DNA of 64,000 bases from Pyronema omphalodes (lineage: Eukaryota > Ascomycota > Pezizomycetes > Pezizales > Pyronemataceae): the NCBI GenBank assembly GCA_024516155.1, contig JAJJXM010000040.1, positions 310,001 to 374,000 of the forward strand. The letters are read 5' to 3'. The notes beneath the pieces were generated by a model. It was given only the letters and a program-made list of their open reading frames with translations. It had not been told where the DNA came from and did not search any database. The translations under genes were made by a program, and so were the position numbers. Shown in pieces: positions 49,001-59,467 of this stretch. Positions within the stretch are counted from its first letter, which is position 1. Each line of letters begins with the position of its first letter.

Positions 49001-51321
49001 GAACGTTTGTGATAAAGGGAGGAAAGTTTCAGGGTTAGGAACTTGAGGTTCTTGGGTTATGGTTCTTGAAACAGCGGATGGCGGATATGAATTCTAGAAG
49101 ATGAGATAGCGAAGTATATTTCTCCTGAAATTTCGTCAGCTATATGTAATGAAGTAAAAAGCCAAATCAGTGTAAACTCTTCACCGGAAATTGTAATTTG
49201 TATCTGACAGCAGCGAATAATAAGTCACCTTCCATAATAAACCCACTTCCGTGCATCTTCTTACATCACAATATATCGATATTATCTCTCATCTCACATT
49301 CATATCCCAAGAAACAAATCCATAGCCATCAAAATGGTTCCTGAAACATTCACAACTTCATAAAGATAAATCCTACCGGACCAGGCCGGATTACTGTCGC
49401 ACGGTCCACGGTCTACATACCCCCACAGGTGACGGATAATGGTCATTAGGAATACCGGCTGGATTACACACGTGCTCCGAACCTTACAGCTTTGTAAATT
49501 AATTAAGCGATCCGGGTAGGGATGTTGGTTATTGATTGGTCAACCATGCTTTTGAGTTTAAGGTTCCAGGGTATTGAGAATGAGAATAGATGTTAGAGAT
49601 GGGTTGAGTAAGATATATTTGAAGGGAGAAGATGTGGATGGAGAAGGTGATGAATTATGCATGATGCTGTAGGTATAGATATGGTAAGGTACAGATGATG
49701 AATTTTCTGAGCTGAAGATTGTGTTTGATGAGAATTGTGGGCTGTGATGAGGGGATTGAAAACTTTGATTTGTGGGAGATGTGATTTCGTTTTGTTGTTT
49801 GTTTAATTGTGAGGTTTGCTGTTTATGATAGAGTTGTATGATAGAGTTGTAGAATATTGCTGTTGAGAAGTATGGTATCGATGTATGATGTTGCGTTTAT
49901 GTGCTCATGATGTAATCATTGTGGTACATCGATGGATGACGAAGATAGATAGATAATAGCCGTAAGACTTATGTAGCTTTTTATAGACCCTATGGTTGAT
50001 ATATGCATACAAGGGTAGCTATTATCAGGAAAAACAGACGCCGAGGTATGAGGATATGCATACCACAGGTAATCATGCGTATTTGTGACTCGAGTGGAAG
50101 GACTGTTTTTTCGCTATAAATTTGAAGCAATTGAAGGCCGTTTCTTTGTTCATCAAAACACAGTTATACTACTCAGCCACACTATTTGTCATCTCGCAGC
50201 TTCCCAGCTCCCTCCGATCCCAAAATTTCCAGCTCTCCTTCACCCACAAGGTGGAGTGATCTGCCATGCACGCCAGAGCTAAAAAAAAACCATGCAGTTT
50301 CTTCATATATAGCTGCCAACCCTTCTTTGCGACAAGAGTTACCGCATATGGGTTTTCACATTCGTTACAAAACAAATCGATGGTTATTGTTGACCTTGGT
50401 GTATTTTATTAACACTGAGTTTACTCGTTGTAAAAGGAAAGGCTAGAGAAAGCGAATACCGCAGGGATAACACGATTTTATTCCTCGGAATATGGTAAGT
50501 GCAATAAAAGTGCAACTGTTGAAGTTAAAGCTCAGAGAAATTGATTATTCGGATGGCTTGGTAAATATTAAGAACTTGTATAACTGCCCATTAACATCGC
50601 TAGATAAGCGGGCGATAAGCCATGTCGTTGATCTTGGGACTTGCTTGTCGGACGAGGTATTCTCTTGGCAGATGGAGCTACCGTGGAGGATCTATATCTT
50701 TGTTATTTCTTTCGTTCTATGCATCTCCACCATCAGTCTATTCATCTTATTCTTCCACCTCCACTTTTCCTTTCTGCAGCTGACATGGTCAACCTAATCA
50801 TCCCACGATAGGAAAGTCACTTTTTAAGTTCTGCACCACATGAAGGACCGCGATCTTCAGGACCGAGTAGACAACAAGAGTAGCGCGGCCCGATATACCG
50901 GTCACAGGTTCCAGGCGTTTTTTTCGACCTCTTCTCAAACCATCTCTTCTCACCAAGTGCCTTTCTTATCATTCTCTATGGCAGGCTTGATGGATACTTC
51001 CAAAAGCCCTAAGCGATGCATTAAACCCCATCGCTACTTTGCTTGTCAAAGTGCAATTTCCCGTGGAGGTCCTTTCCTGTATTGATTGATATGTAGTCAG
51101 ACATTGAGGCTTGATAACACAGATGGATCAAAGTGCAGGTGTAGATTATTTAAATACCCCACAAAATCCAGGCTTAGCGAACCTATGGATAACCACGAGA
51201 CACACAACTCTAGATTTACGAAGAACTCACGATAGATTAATCAGTAGGGACCAGCATTAGAATCTAGAACATCGCAGTCTGTTTTTAATTAAACCAGATA
51301 GAAGGTACAGATGTCAGTAAG
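43037..51321. other. Gene-empty 8 kb stretch rich in short repeats
   Basis: The part next to 43037 is the chitin synthase upstream region. The remainder holds TACATACA repeats (45015-45055), AGGTG repeats (45296-45315), GAAATGG repeats near 46215-46255, AGCTTC repeats (47700-47720) and ATGTACATG palindromes (48870-48890). Frames reach only about 117 codons without domains. One at 50492-50797 encodes a hydrophobic C-terminal stretch (IYIFVISFVLCISTISLFI), but the rest is unrecognisable and I do not call it. No gene is supported. Confidence 0.45.
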
Positions 51322-51325
51322 ATGA
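51311..51325 (+). promoter_or_regulatory. Mini upstream ORF overlapping the start codon
   Basis: ATGTCAGTAAGATGA encodes four residues and its TGA stop overlaps the ATG at 51322 of the four-TM gene. If transcribed, ribosomes would meet this start first, so translation may depend on leaky scanning or reinitiation. The transcript start is unknown, so this is conditional. Confidence 0.35.
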
Positions 51326-52695
51326 CTTACATTGAAGTTCGCCCAGTTGGTAAATCTGAGAATTGGCTAGTTGTAGTGAGTTTACCGCATTCCCCGCTCC
51401 ATATTCTTATTCCTTTATAATCGCGTGTTGTACTCATTCATAACGATCATCAGATAACGCGAATGATACAAATCACCTGTAATATTTTCACTATCTGCGA
51501 GCATTTACATATCGGATACCGCGATTACAACAAAAAGGTTATCCTAAAACCCAATGACGAAAATTATTACGCGATTATGCAACATTTGGAAGAATCCTAC
51601 CTAGTCTGGTATCATCCTTTCCTAATATCAATAACATCTAACCGACCCCCTTCCCAAGAAAATATCACCAATCAGCTTATATTTATTAAACCAGTCGGCT
51701 TATACAAATTCTGATAATTCCAGGAAATCGTTTATATTCCTTATTGCACTTTGTTTCATAATAGGACTGTGGAATATTGGTTGTTTAATCCTATTTATCC
51801 GCTCCGGAAACCGACGTTTAAAATGGATGATGGCTCATGATATAATCTGTATCATCGCATTATCTATAATCCTAGGCTGGATATTTACTTCGAAACTCAT
51901 AACTATGGATAAAAACAAGGAGACCAAGGAGTCCGTGGTGGTGACGAAGATGCTTTATAGTGATTTTATGAGGACACAAGGAATAGTTGTGTTGGTTTTA
52001 TTACCGTAAGTCCCTGTGTGTTTTTCTAGTCATTTTCATAATCATAATCATCGTAACATCAACTTCCAAGTAGGAGTAGTAGTCTATTGTTACACTACAA
52101 CCCCATTCTTTACGTTACAAAACCATTCACTAACCCCAACCTTCAAACCCCCAGTATCCTCTACGCCTTCACCCTCTTCCACAGTATTCTAACCCTCCAA
52201 AAAATCCGCCATATCCAAAACAAAAAACCGCGAAACCAACCCTCTTCATCTCCAACAGACTATAACCCCAACACCCAGCCTCCAAAATACCAACTCCATA
52301 CAACCACATCCAGTCCAACCGACTCATCATATACAGCTCAAGATTACTACTACCCATATCCACACAACGGAAATAACAACAATCACAACACCAATCCCAA
52401 TCACAACACCAATCACGACACCAATCACACCAACACCAATCCCAATCACACCAACAACAACACCACCAACAGAACCCCAGAACCCCAAAGATCCCGGACC
52501 AGAATTTTTGAAGCCCCAGGATCATGGTCATGGTCTCGATCGGGATCTGGATCTGGATCATATACAGGAAGACATAGCAGAGACTGCATACAGGAAATGC
52601 CGGCTACAAGAGGTAGTGGCATCTGGGGGAGGATCTTTGAGGTTCATGGATCGGGCGGTCATCCTAGGGCTTCGGTACTGGAGGCGCCTGCTTAG
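51322..52695 (+). CDS. Four-TM MARVEL-like protein, relative of the 18-kb gene
   Basis: Exon 1 (51322-51375) encodes MTYIEVRPVGKSENWLVV, ending at a GTGAGT donor. It has the same length and phase as exon 1 of the 18-kb gene. Exon 2 probably starts at 51454 after ATCAG (ITRMIQITCNIFTIC). The next junction is uncertain: either donor GTTATC near 51538 with acceptor CCAG just before TCGGCT near 51692, or donor GTATCA with acceptor at 51723. The following exon gives FIFLIALCFIIGLWNIGCLI and HDIICIIALSIILGWIF. The intron starting GTAAGT at about 52008 ends at CAG near 52154 and leads to TM4 (LYAFTLFHSILTLQKIRHI). The tail is Asn/His/Thr-rich (NNNNHNTNPNHNTNHDTNH), then Ser/Gly-rich. A four-codon upstream ORF overlaps the start codon. 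Confidence 0.6.
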
Positions 52696-53250
52696 TGTTG
52701 TGGGTGGGGCAGTCAGGCGGGGGGCGGGGGGATGGGGGGAGCAGCGGCAGGGGGGGGGGGGGGGGGGGGAGTAGCGGCGGGGGAAGGGGGAAAGGGAGTA
52801 GTGGTAGTAAGCGTGAAAGAAACGGGTGAAACAATGACGATGAGGATTCTTGATATTTATTCCGAGTTCAAGAATCTAGTAAGAAGAAGGGGGCGGGAGA
52901 AGGATAAGGTATAAGGTATAATAAGTTAGTACGTTAGTAACTACCAATGAATAATATAAAACAATGAGTAATACATATATAAACCCATAAACCCATAAAC
53001 AAATCCTGCTTGAGGAAAGTTTGAATCATGATATTGTGGCTTGTGGCCTGATGATTGGTATTATCTCGAGTGAGGATCTATGATTTAATACTTCCGATCT
53101 CCGTCACTCCATAATCCATAATCCATAATCCCAAATCCCAAATCCCAAATCCCAAATCCCAAATCCCTCCCTCCCCCTCCCCCCCCCCTCCCCCCGCCCC
53201 CCATTCCCAAATAAATAAATAAATAAACAAAAAGCAAACAAAAAGCAAAC

Positions 53251-53278
<28 letters not shown>

Positions 53279-53282
<4 letters not shown>

Positions 53283-53336
53283 GAAGCCCCCCAAAAGAAG
53301 CCCCCCAAAAGAAGCCCCCCAAAAGAAGCCCCCCAA
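53279..53336. repeat. 14-nt tandem repeat (AAAAGAAGCCCCCC)
   Basis: Four near-identical copies lie directly after a long C-run and an A-run. On the minus strand they read as a Gly/Phe/Trp-rich artificial frame. Confidence 0.85.
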
Positions 53337-53526
53337 AAAACTAAAAAGCCAAAAGCAATAAAACCCACTCCCAAACACAAAACCCCCAAACCAAAAAAAA
53401 AACTCCATTCCCTAAAAAATGGGGGGGGGGGGGGTATTATAATTCTTAATTTAATGTGGTCTTTCTCTCTTTTCTAATAAATTAAATTAAATTAATTCTT
53501 ACCGCGTTGTTTTATCGGAGTATTCT

Positions 53527-53603
53527 CACGGCTTCTTCACGGCTTCTTCACGGCTTCTTCACTGCTTCGTCACGGCTTCGTCACGGCTTCGCACGACTTC
53601 GTC
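53527..53603. repeat. 12-nt tandem repeat (CACGGCTTCTTC)
   Basis: About six copies with drift from CACGGCTTCTTC to CACGGCTTCGTC, ending in CACGACTTCGTC. Confidence 0.85.
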
Positions 53604-53724
53604 ATAACCACCCCCCAAATCCCCCCACTCCCATATCCCCCACTCCCAAATCCTCTCCCCTCCTCCTCAACCCCCTCCTCTCCTTCTCAACCCTCCCCCC
53701 CCCCTCCCGCCCCCCTTGCCCCCA

Positions 53725-55919
53725 CTATCTAAACAACTCCAACACCCACCTTCCCCTTCCCCTTTCCCTTCCTCTTTCTCCACCAACCAACTCCGCCATA
53801 TCCCTCTTGTATCTCTGGACCTCCAACACACGTTCCTCAAAGCTCCCCCTCATAACCAATCTCTTCACACCCACCTCTCTTTCTTGACCAATCCTATGAA
53901 CCCGTTCCACAGCCTGTTGTTCCGCTGCCGGATTCCAATTCGGTTCCATGATATAGACTCTTGACGCTGCTGTTAGATTCAAACCCACACCACCTGCTTG
54001 TAAGGAGATCAGGATGGCTTCGATTGATGGGTCCTGCGAGAACTTGGTGAGGGTGCTGGAGCGGGTTGAGAGCGACATGCTACCGTCGAGTCGGAGATAG
54101 GATATGCTGGAGAGGGTGAGAGACTGCTGGATTAGGTCTAGGTGCCGCGTCCAGGTGCTGAAGATTACGCTTTTGATTGGGGGGTTGGAGGTTGAGGGGT
54201 TGGCTTGCCGGTTTTCTAGAAGGCATTGCACGAGATGACGGACTTTGGTGGAGGGACCACGATACGGAGGACGTTGTCGAGAAGGCGGGGATGAGAGGTG
54301 GTCCCAGAACTTGCTGGGGAGAATCGGGAAGAGAGTAAGGAGGTTGTAAAGGCCGCAGAGAGGGCAAGTAGCCCGGGATGTGGGGAGGAAGTTTGGGCCT
54401 AGGTAGTTGAGATATGTAGGGACGCAACCTGGGCATAGGAGGTGGGCGCAGGGGGTTAGGAAAGCTATGGGTTGTTCTTCTGTGTCTGTAGGTTCGGGGA
54501 TATCGGCGTTGGAACAGTTTGTCGAGCTGGAACCGCAGGATGGATTGTGGTTTTTTGGACGGGGTTTGTTTCTATTGCTGCTGCTGCTGCTGCTGTTGCT
54601 ATCTTTTCTGCCTTTGGTTGGTGTTAGTGAGCTTGTTGATATTGTTGGGAGGAGGGGGGGATGGGTTTGTTTTTACCGGATCCGAATTTTTCTTCCTCTC
54701 GTTTCTCGGATGACATTCGAAGGACTACTTTGGTGTTACAGATAACGCATTTATCTTCATCCGTTTCCCTCATCAACTGAAAAATCGAATACGCCTGTCT
54801 CGGTGTTAAATTACTCGCGGTATCATCAATACTATCCACATCAATAGCATCATCCTTCGTAAGTCCCACAAGATCTGCAGTATCTTCCTCCGCCAACAAA
54901 TCCCTTCCATGAGCCGAGACGAGTCTTAACCTAGTGATTTGCTGCAGCATATTGATATAACCTCTTCCGCCAAAGTTTCCAGATTTGACAATCATATCCA
55001 CCTTCAATTTCGACTGTTTCGCCGTAGCATCATAAACCTCTTTTTCCGCCGGAGAAAAATCGAGAAAGATAGTTTCATCAACCTTTGGAGGCAGAGTGAT
55101 TTTATCTTTCGATCTCCGTAAGGTAATACTATCCACTAGTAACCGTAAACTTAATGAATTATCACCTGTAGGATTAGGATTCTTTAATGGTGCTGAAATC
55201 CATTGTGTGAAACTGGAGGTTTCGTCAAATGGCTTAACGCGGAGGAATTTTATTAATGATGCTAGATCGGATAGGCGGTTTTGTACTGGGGTTCCGGTAA
55301 CTGCCCAGCGTCTTTGAGCTGTTAATGACATGGCTGCTTTGCTTTGTATCGTTGATTGTTCGCGGATTTGATGTGCTTCTGTTCTTACATATAGCATGAA
55401 AAAGATTAGCAATTGTAATTATCTCTAGTAAAGTATAAAGAAAAAAAAAGTGGGCAAAAAGGTAGAGTAAGTAAGTAGCTGAGTATCCAGATACAACAGG
55501 ACTGACTATGTAGTTATGATGATGATAAATGATAATAAACTCACCATCTAAGACAACTCTAAACCAACCCACTGTGAACAAAGGAGAAACATAATCATTA
55601 TCCTCTGCAAAATGTTTCTTGAATTCAAGTGCCAAGATTTGATAAGTCGTGATAACTAAATCATATTTTGCCAGCACCGTTGGGGATTTAGTACGATCGG
55701 CACCGTGGTGGACAAGGTAGCTTAGTGTTGAAGATATCGGTTCGGCGATGTGGGTTTTGATTTGATCTTCCCAGTTGCTTATGGTGCTTAATGGTGAGAT
55801 TAGAAGGGTTGTTTTAGCGTTTATTATTGGGGGGTTTTCTGCTGCTGTTGCTGCCGAGGATCTAGAATCGGAACCGGAATTAGAATTAAAATTAGAGCCC
55901 CTTGTAGAATTATTTGCTA

Positions 55920-55960
<41 letters not shown>

Positions 55961-57888
55961 AATCCCGAGGGTGTAGATTTCCCAAACTCAACAGCCTCAT
56001 TTTTCGTTTCAGTGATCAAACAAAGAATCTGTAACGTCTTTCCAAGACCCATCATATCTGCCAAAATACCACCTCTAACATCTGGAGGGTGGGTTTTTAT
56101 CTCTTGTCCTGTTATGATATGGTAGTATGTTGGTCTATTATTTGATTGGTTGGTGGGGTTTCGTGCTTGTTTTTTTCTCCAGAGGGTCATTTTTTTGACT
56201 TTTCCTCTGCGCCCTGCGCCCCCGGCTTCCCCCGCTTCCCCGGATTTCCCGGATTTCCCGGCTGAAATAGCTTCAACGTCTTCAATCCCTTCGTCGTCTT
56301 CGTTATCGTAGTTCCATTCTTGTTCCTTGGTGAAAAGAAAATACAACCCCTGTTTTTGATGCTTCAATAACTCAGTTTTAATATTTTCCTTCGCAGGGAT
56401 CATTTCCGGTAAATCATCCGCTTGATCCAGCTTATCAAACACGCTATCGAAATCATTCATCATCTCCTCTGCAGTTCTCGTAATGTAATTATGTCCGCTT
56501 GTTTGTGATTTCGGCTGTACAGATGATGCTCCGTGGATTTTTTCATGTGCGTTTTTATACTCTCTTGCATAAGTACGTTGATGCGGTTGCAAGAAAAAAG
56601 TATTCGTCTTACTGACCAGGGTAGCGATTTTAATACTTTCTTCTTCTGGACCATAAACATTATAAAAGAACTCGAATTTTGCGGAACATTGAGTCCCTGG
56701 AGGTCCAGTTGGGGTGTTGTATTGTTTTTTCCCAGCTGGTCCAATACCTCCTATCCCTCTTCTATCCGCTCCATCTGTAACAAACGGGTATATCCAATAA
56801 TCTATGGAACAACTCCCCGCTTTGGAAAATTCTAATAGACAGGCAAGTAATCTTGCAGTTGCTTGGTCTATGTTACCGAATTGTACTCCGCGATCATCGA
56901 CGCTGTGGATTATCATTGATGATGTGGTGCCTCTTCGAATTCGAAATTGGCGAGGGATTATGGCATTTTCGGTTGCGGGTGTGCTGTAGAATAAGGGCAT
57001 TATATGTGCGTTGATACTACCGGGAAGTCGCCCGTAACATATCCAGTGGTGAGGCATGTTAGCACGCTGTGATATTGGAAATTGCTGGTCGGCATGTTGT
57101 TGCGATTGTAGCTTCTGCTGTTGAAGCTGCTGCTGTTGAAGCTGTTGAGGTGTGAATTGAGGAGGGAGTTGTCGGGGTCGTGCTGGTGCTGGTGCTGATT
57201 TGGACTCGACGATTACTAGGTCTTCATCAGAATCGGAGGTTAGGTCTATGACTGGTTGAGACGGTTTTATTATAGCTGGACTTGGTTTGGTTGGTCGAGG
57301 TCTTGCTGGAGTGGGATTTGTTGGGATTTGTTCTGCCGGTGTTGGTCCTGGTTTTGCCGGTCCTATTTGTATTGATCTGGATGGCTGTTCGTGTAAAAGT
57401 GCTAATTCGTGAGAAGAATGGGGGTTTGGAAGTATTTCAATATCGACAGCAACGGCCTGCTCAGGTTGGATTGAAGCAGGTGCTCCAGCGGGAGTCGATG
57501 AGGGATTCTTAATATCCGCATTTGGAAAATTAGACGTAGGATTAACGAATATATTATCAGTGTCATTATGTCTTTGAAGCACTGTAACAATAGCATTCTC
57601 TTCTGATGCAGCCGGCGCAGAATTGTCGACATTATCACGTTTCAGTCGCTTCGCGGAGTGTTCTGTCTGTTCGGGGGCTGTTGATGCGAGTGTAGTCGAA
57701 GAGGAACCACCATCATAGGAGAACTCGTTCAAATCGCGCTTCTGACTTTCAGCTAATTTTGTTGTTTCCGCGGTCAGCTGTACATTATTCATCTTTTCTA
57801 AAAGTGCTGAAGACTGTTGCGGATGTTTGGCGAGGTCGTCGACATGATCGTCAATTTGCCGTCCCTTATCACTGCGCTCAGCAGACAT
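53725..57888 (-). CDS. SNF2-family ATPase with embedded RING (RAD5/ULS1/HLTF-like)
   Basis: A nuclear SNF2 translocase joined to a RING E3 domain, about 1310 aa. Three exons: 57888-55545, 55378-54677 and 54611-53725, sum 3933 nt. The disordered N-terminus carries tandem SUMO-interaction-like motifs at about residues 209-225 (VIDLTSDSDEDLVIVES). ATPase marks are GGILADMMGLGKTLQ (Lys near 615), DEAH rebuilt exactly across intron 1 (VVLD|EAHQIR), TGTPVQNRL, LQAGGVGLNLTAA and QAVERVHRIGQ. The RING sits between the ATPase lobes: CVIC near 994, CAHLLCPGC near 1067 and CPLC near 1097. A roughly 70-residue Ser/Asn-rich insert separates CVIC from CAH, interrupted by intron 2. Poly-Ser lies between motifs I and Ia. 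Architecture and SIMs favour a ULS1-like SUMO-targeted role over RAD5 or RAD16, but this is inference. Confidence 0.88.
55919..55960. repeat. GAT trinucleotide repeat coding poly-Ser
   Basis: About 14 GAT/TGA-register triplets in exon 1 of the SNF2 gene. On the coding strand these are ATC/TCA-phase triplets that encode a Ser run. The run falls in a linker after the Walker A region, so length variation is likely tolerated. Confidence 0.85.
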
Positions 57889-59467
57889 GACTGTATCTGG
57901 ATTAAATTATCAGGAATTTACCATTGAGTGCCTCAAAATGTCAGCAAGGTCGCGTACCTGATTATTCCTGAGCTGTTGGCTGCGGGTAGCCGGTGTCTGT
58001 AGCTGTAGGGCGTAGCTAGCTTTCTTAGCACAATTCAATCGGTTGTAGGGCGTAAAGCGGGTTACAAGCTTGTCAGGACGGAAAGGAATTTTTACTTGAC
58101 GCGTGGATAATCGCCTTTTCTTGTCTACCTTTTCGATATGAACAATTGTTGTTTTATATGCGCGAAACAAGTTGTGATCATCGGCAATGTGAATGACGGC
58201 TCAATGTCAGATGTCAGATGCGCATAAACAATTGCACCCGTTGAAAGTCGCGCGGCTCTGGCGGTGAAACTCTGACGTACCGAGTCGCTGTGGGCTCACG
58301 TCGTACAGACTATCACCTGCGAATGTGCTCACGTGATGATAAAGGTGCAAGATGACGATGCAAAGTGTAGGTGAGCAGGAGGGGCGAAAGACGGCCGAGT
58401 CTTTGAGGGGCACGTGAGCCGTGCTATCTAGTATCTACGGCCAACAGTCAGTCTCGGGGCACTGTCATGCGTAGGATCGGATGACAAAGACCGCTGGTGG
58501 TGGAGTGGTGATGAATGTAACGTTGAAAGCATTTAGATGTCGATTTACACATTAAACATTCGAGTTGAAGAAAATAGTCAACAAAGATTGATATTGGAGC
58601 TGCTTCCGTATGAATCACATCGTACTTTTAGAGCTGCTTCTTTTAGAACAATATCATCCTTTGAAGGCTTCTCTCATGCGTGAACAATGTTGTTGAACTA
58701 TTAAAGCTGCTCCTATTCTATATCAATAATATTATATTTTTTTAAGAACGATATTACATGAATTATACTGTATTTCCACAGCGCGTCTCTTATATGTATG
58801 AATAATATTGCACTTTTGTAAACATCGACATCTGAAATCCACTGCCCCCAGTCGAAACAGCTTTAAAGTTTCCGCCGGATCGCTGCCAAGCCAGCTGCGT
58901 CATTGGATCAACGCTCAGATCGGTGTTCTCTTGTCTTCTACCGAACTTCCGCAACAAAGAGAAGAAGCTTTTCCTTGGGTTCCGCTGGCCATTGCTGCGC
59001 CTTGTTCTTGAGCAACAAAAGACACGAATACTGAAATACACGATCATCGACAAATTCACTTCCCGTCTCGCTACCGCTGACCAGTTGTTGTCCCACGAAA
59101 ACACCACCATAGCCCATCTCCGACTTCCCGCATCCGCAGTGAGGGCACAGTGCATGCAGAGACGTGTGTTACCAACAGATACCTCCACCATCACGAACAA
59201 ACTTCCATAGCCGCAAGGCACAAAGCTTCTGCCTCGAGATACGCCTGCGCACACTGGACGAACTGCGGCACCCATAGCAAGCGCCCAAAACTCATACGAT
59301 ATCTCCCCAGACCAGAGCTGTCATCACCCTACATTCCAAGGTAGCCCGGAGCTTATCAATACGTATTATCGACCTACCCCCGCTATTTACCCCGCGACAA
59401 GCACCGGCTGCTTGCTTTATACAATAACACCCACCGACACAGAAACTGAATTACCTACTCAATAGCC
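57889..59467. promoter_or_regulatory. Divergent promoter region between SNF2-RING and RING-H2 genes
   Basis: 1.58 kb separates two divergently transcribed ubiquitin-pathway genes and must contain both promoters, perhaps shared. Frames inside (for example 58790-59275 minus) show no domain. No specific site is recognised beyond AT-rich tracts near 58600-58800. Confidence 0.45.

Larger units (their letters stand above)
52696..53724. other. Low-complexity spacer between convergent genes
   Basis: Packed with simple sequence: G-runs at 52717-52790, AATCCCA repeats at 53110-53166, C-runs at 53176-53198 and 53251-53272, a 14-nt repeat at 53279-53336, another G-run at 53421-53434, and a 12-nt repeat at 53527-53603. 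C-rich DNA then extends into the 3' end of the SNF2 gene. No gene is supported. Confidence 0.65.

Noticed and set aside
50492..50797. 101-codon frame with a hydrophobic C-terminus
   Set aside because: Only one possible TM segment, no family resemblance and no splice extension. It could be an upstream fragment, but I cannot support it.
53078..53408. Gly/Phe/Trp-rich frames on the minus strand
   Set aside because: Products of C-runs and the 14-nt repeat in three overlapping frames, which indicates repeat translation.
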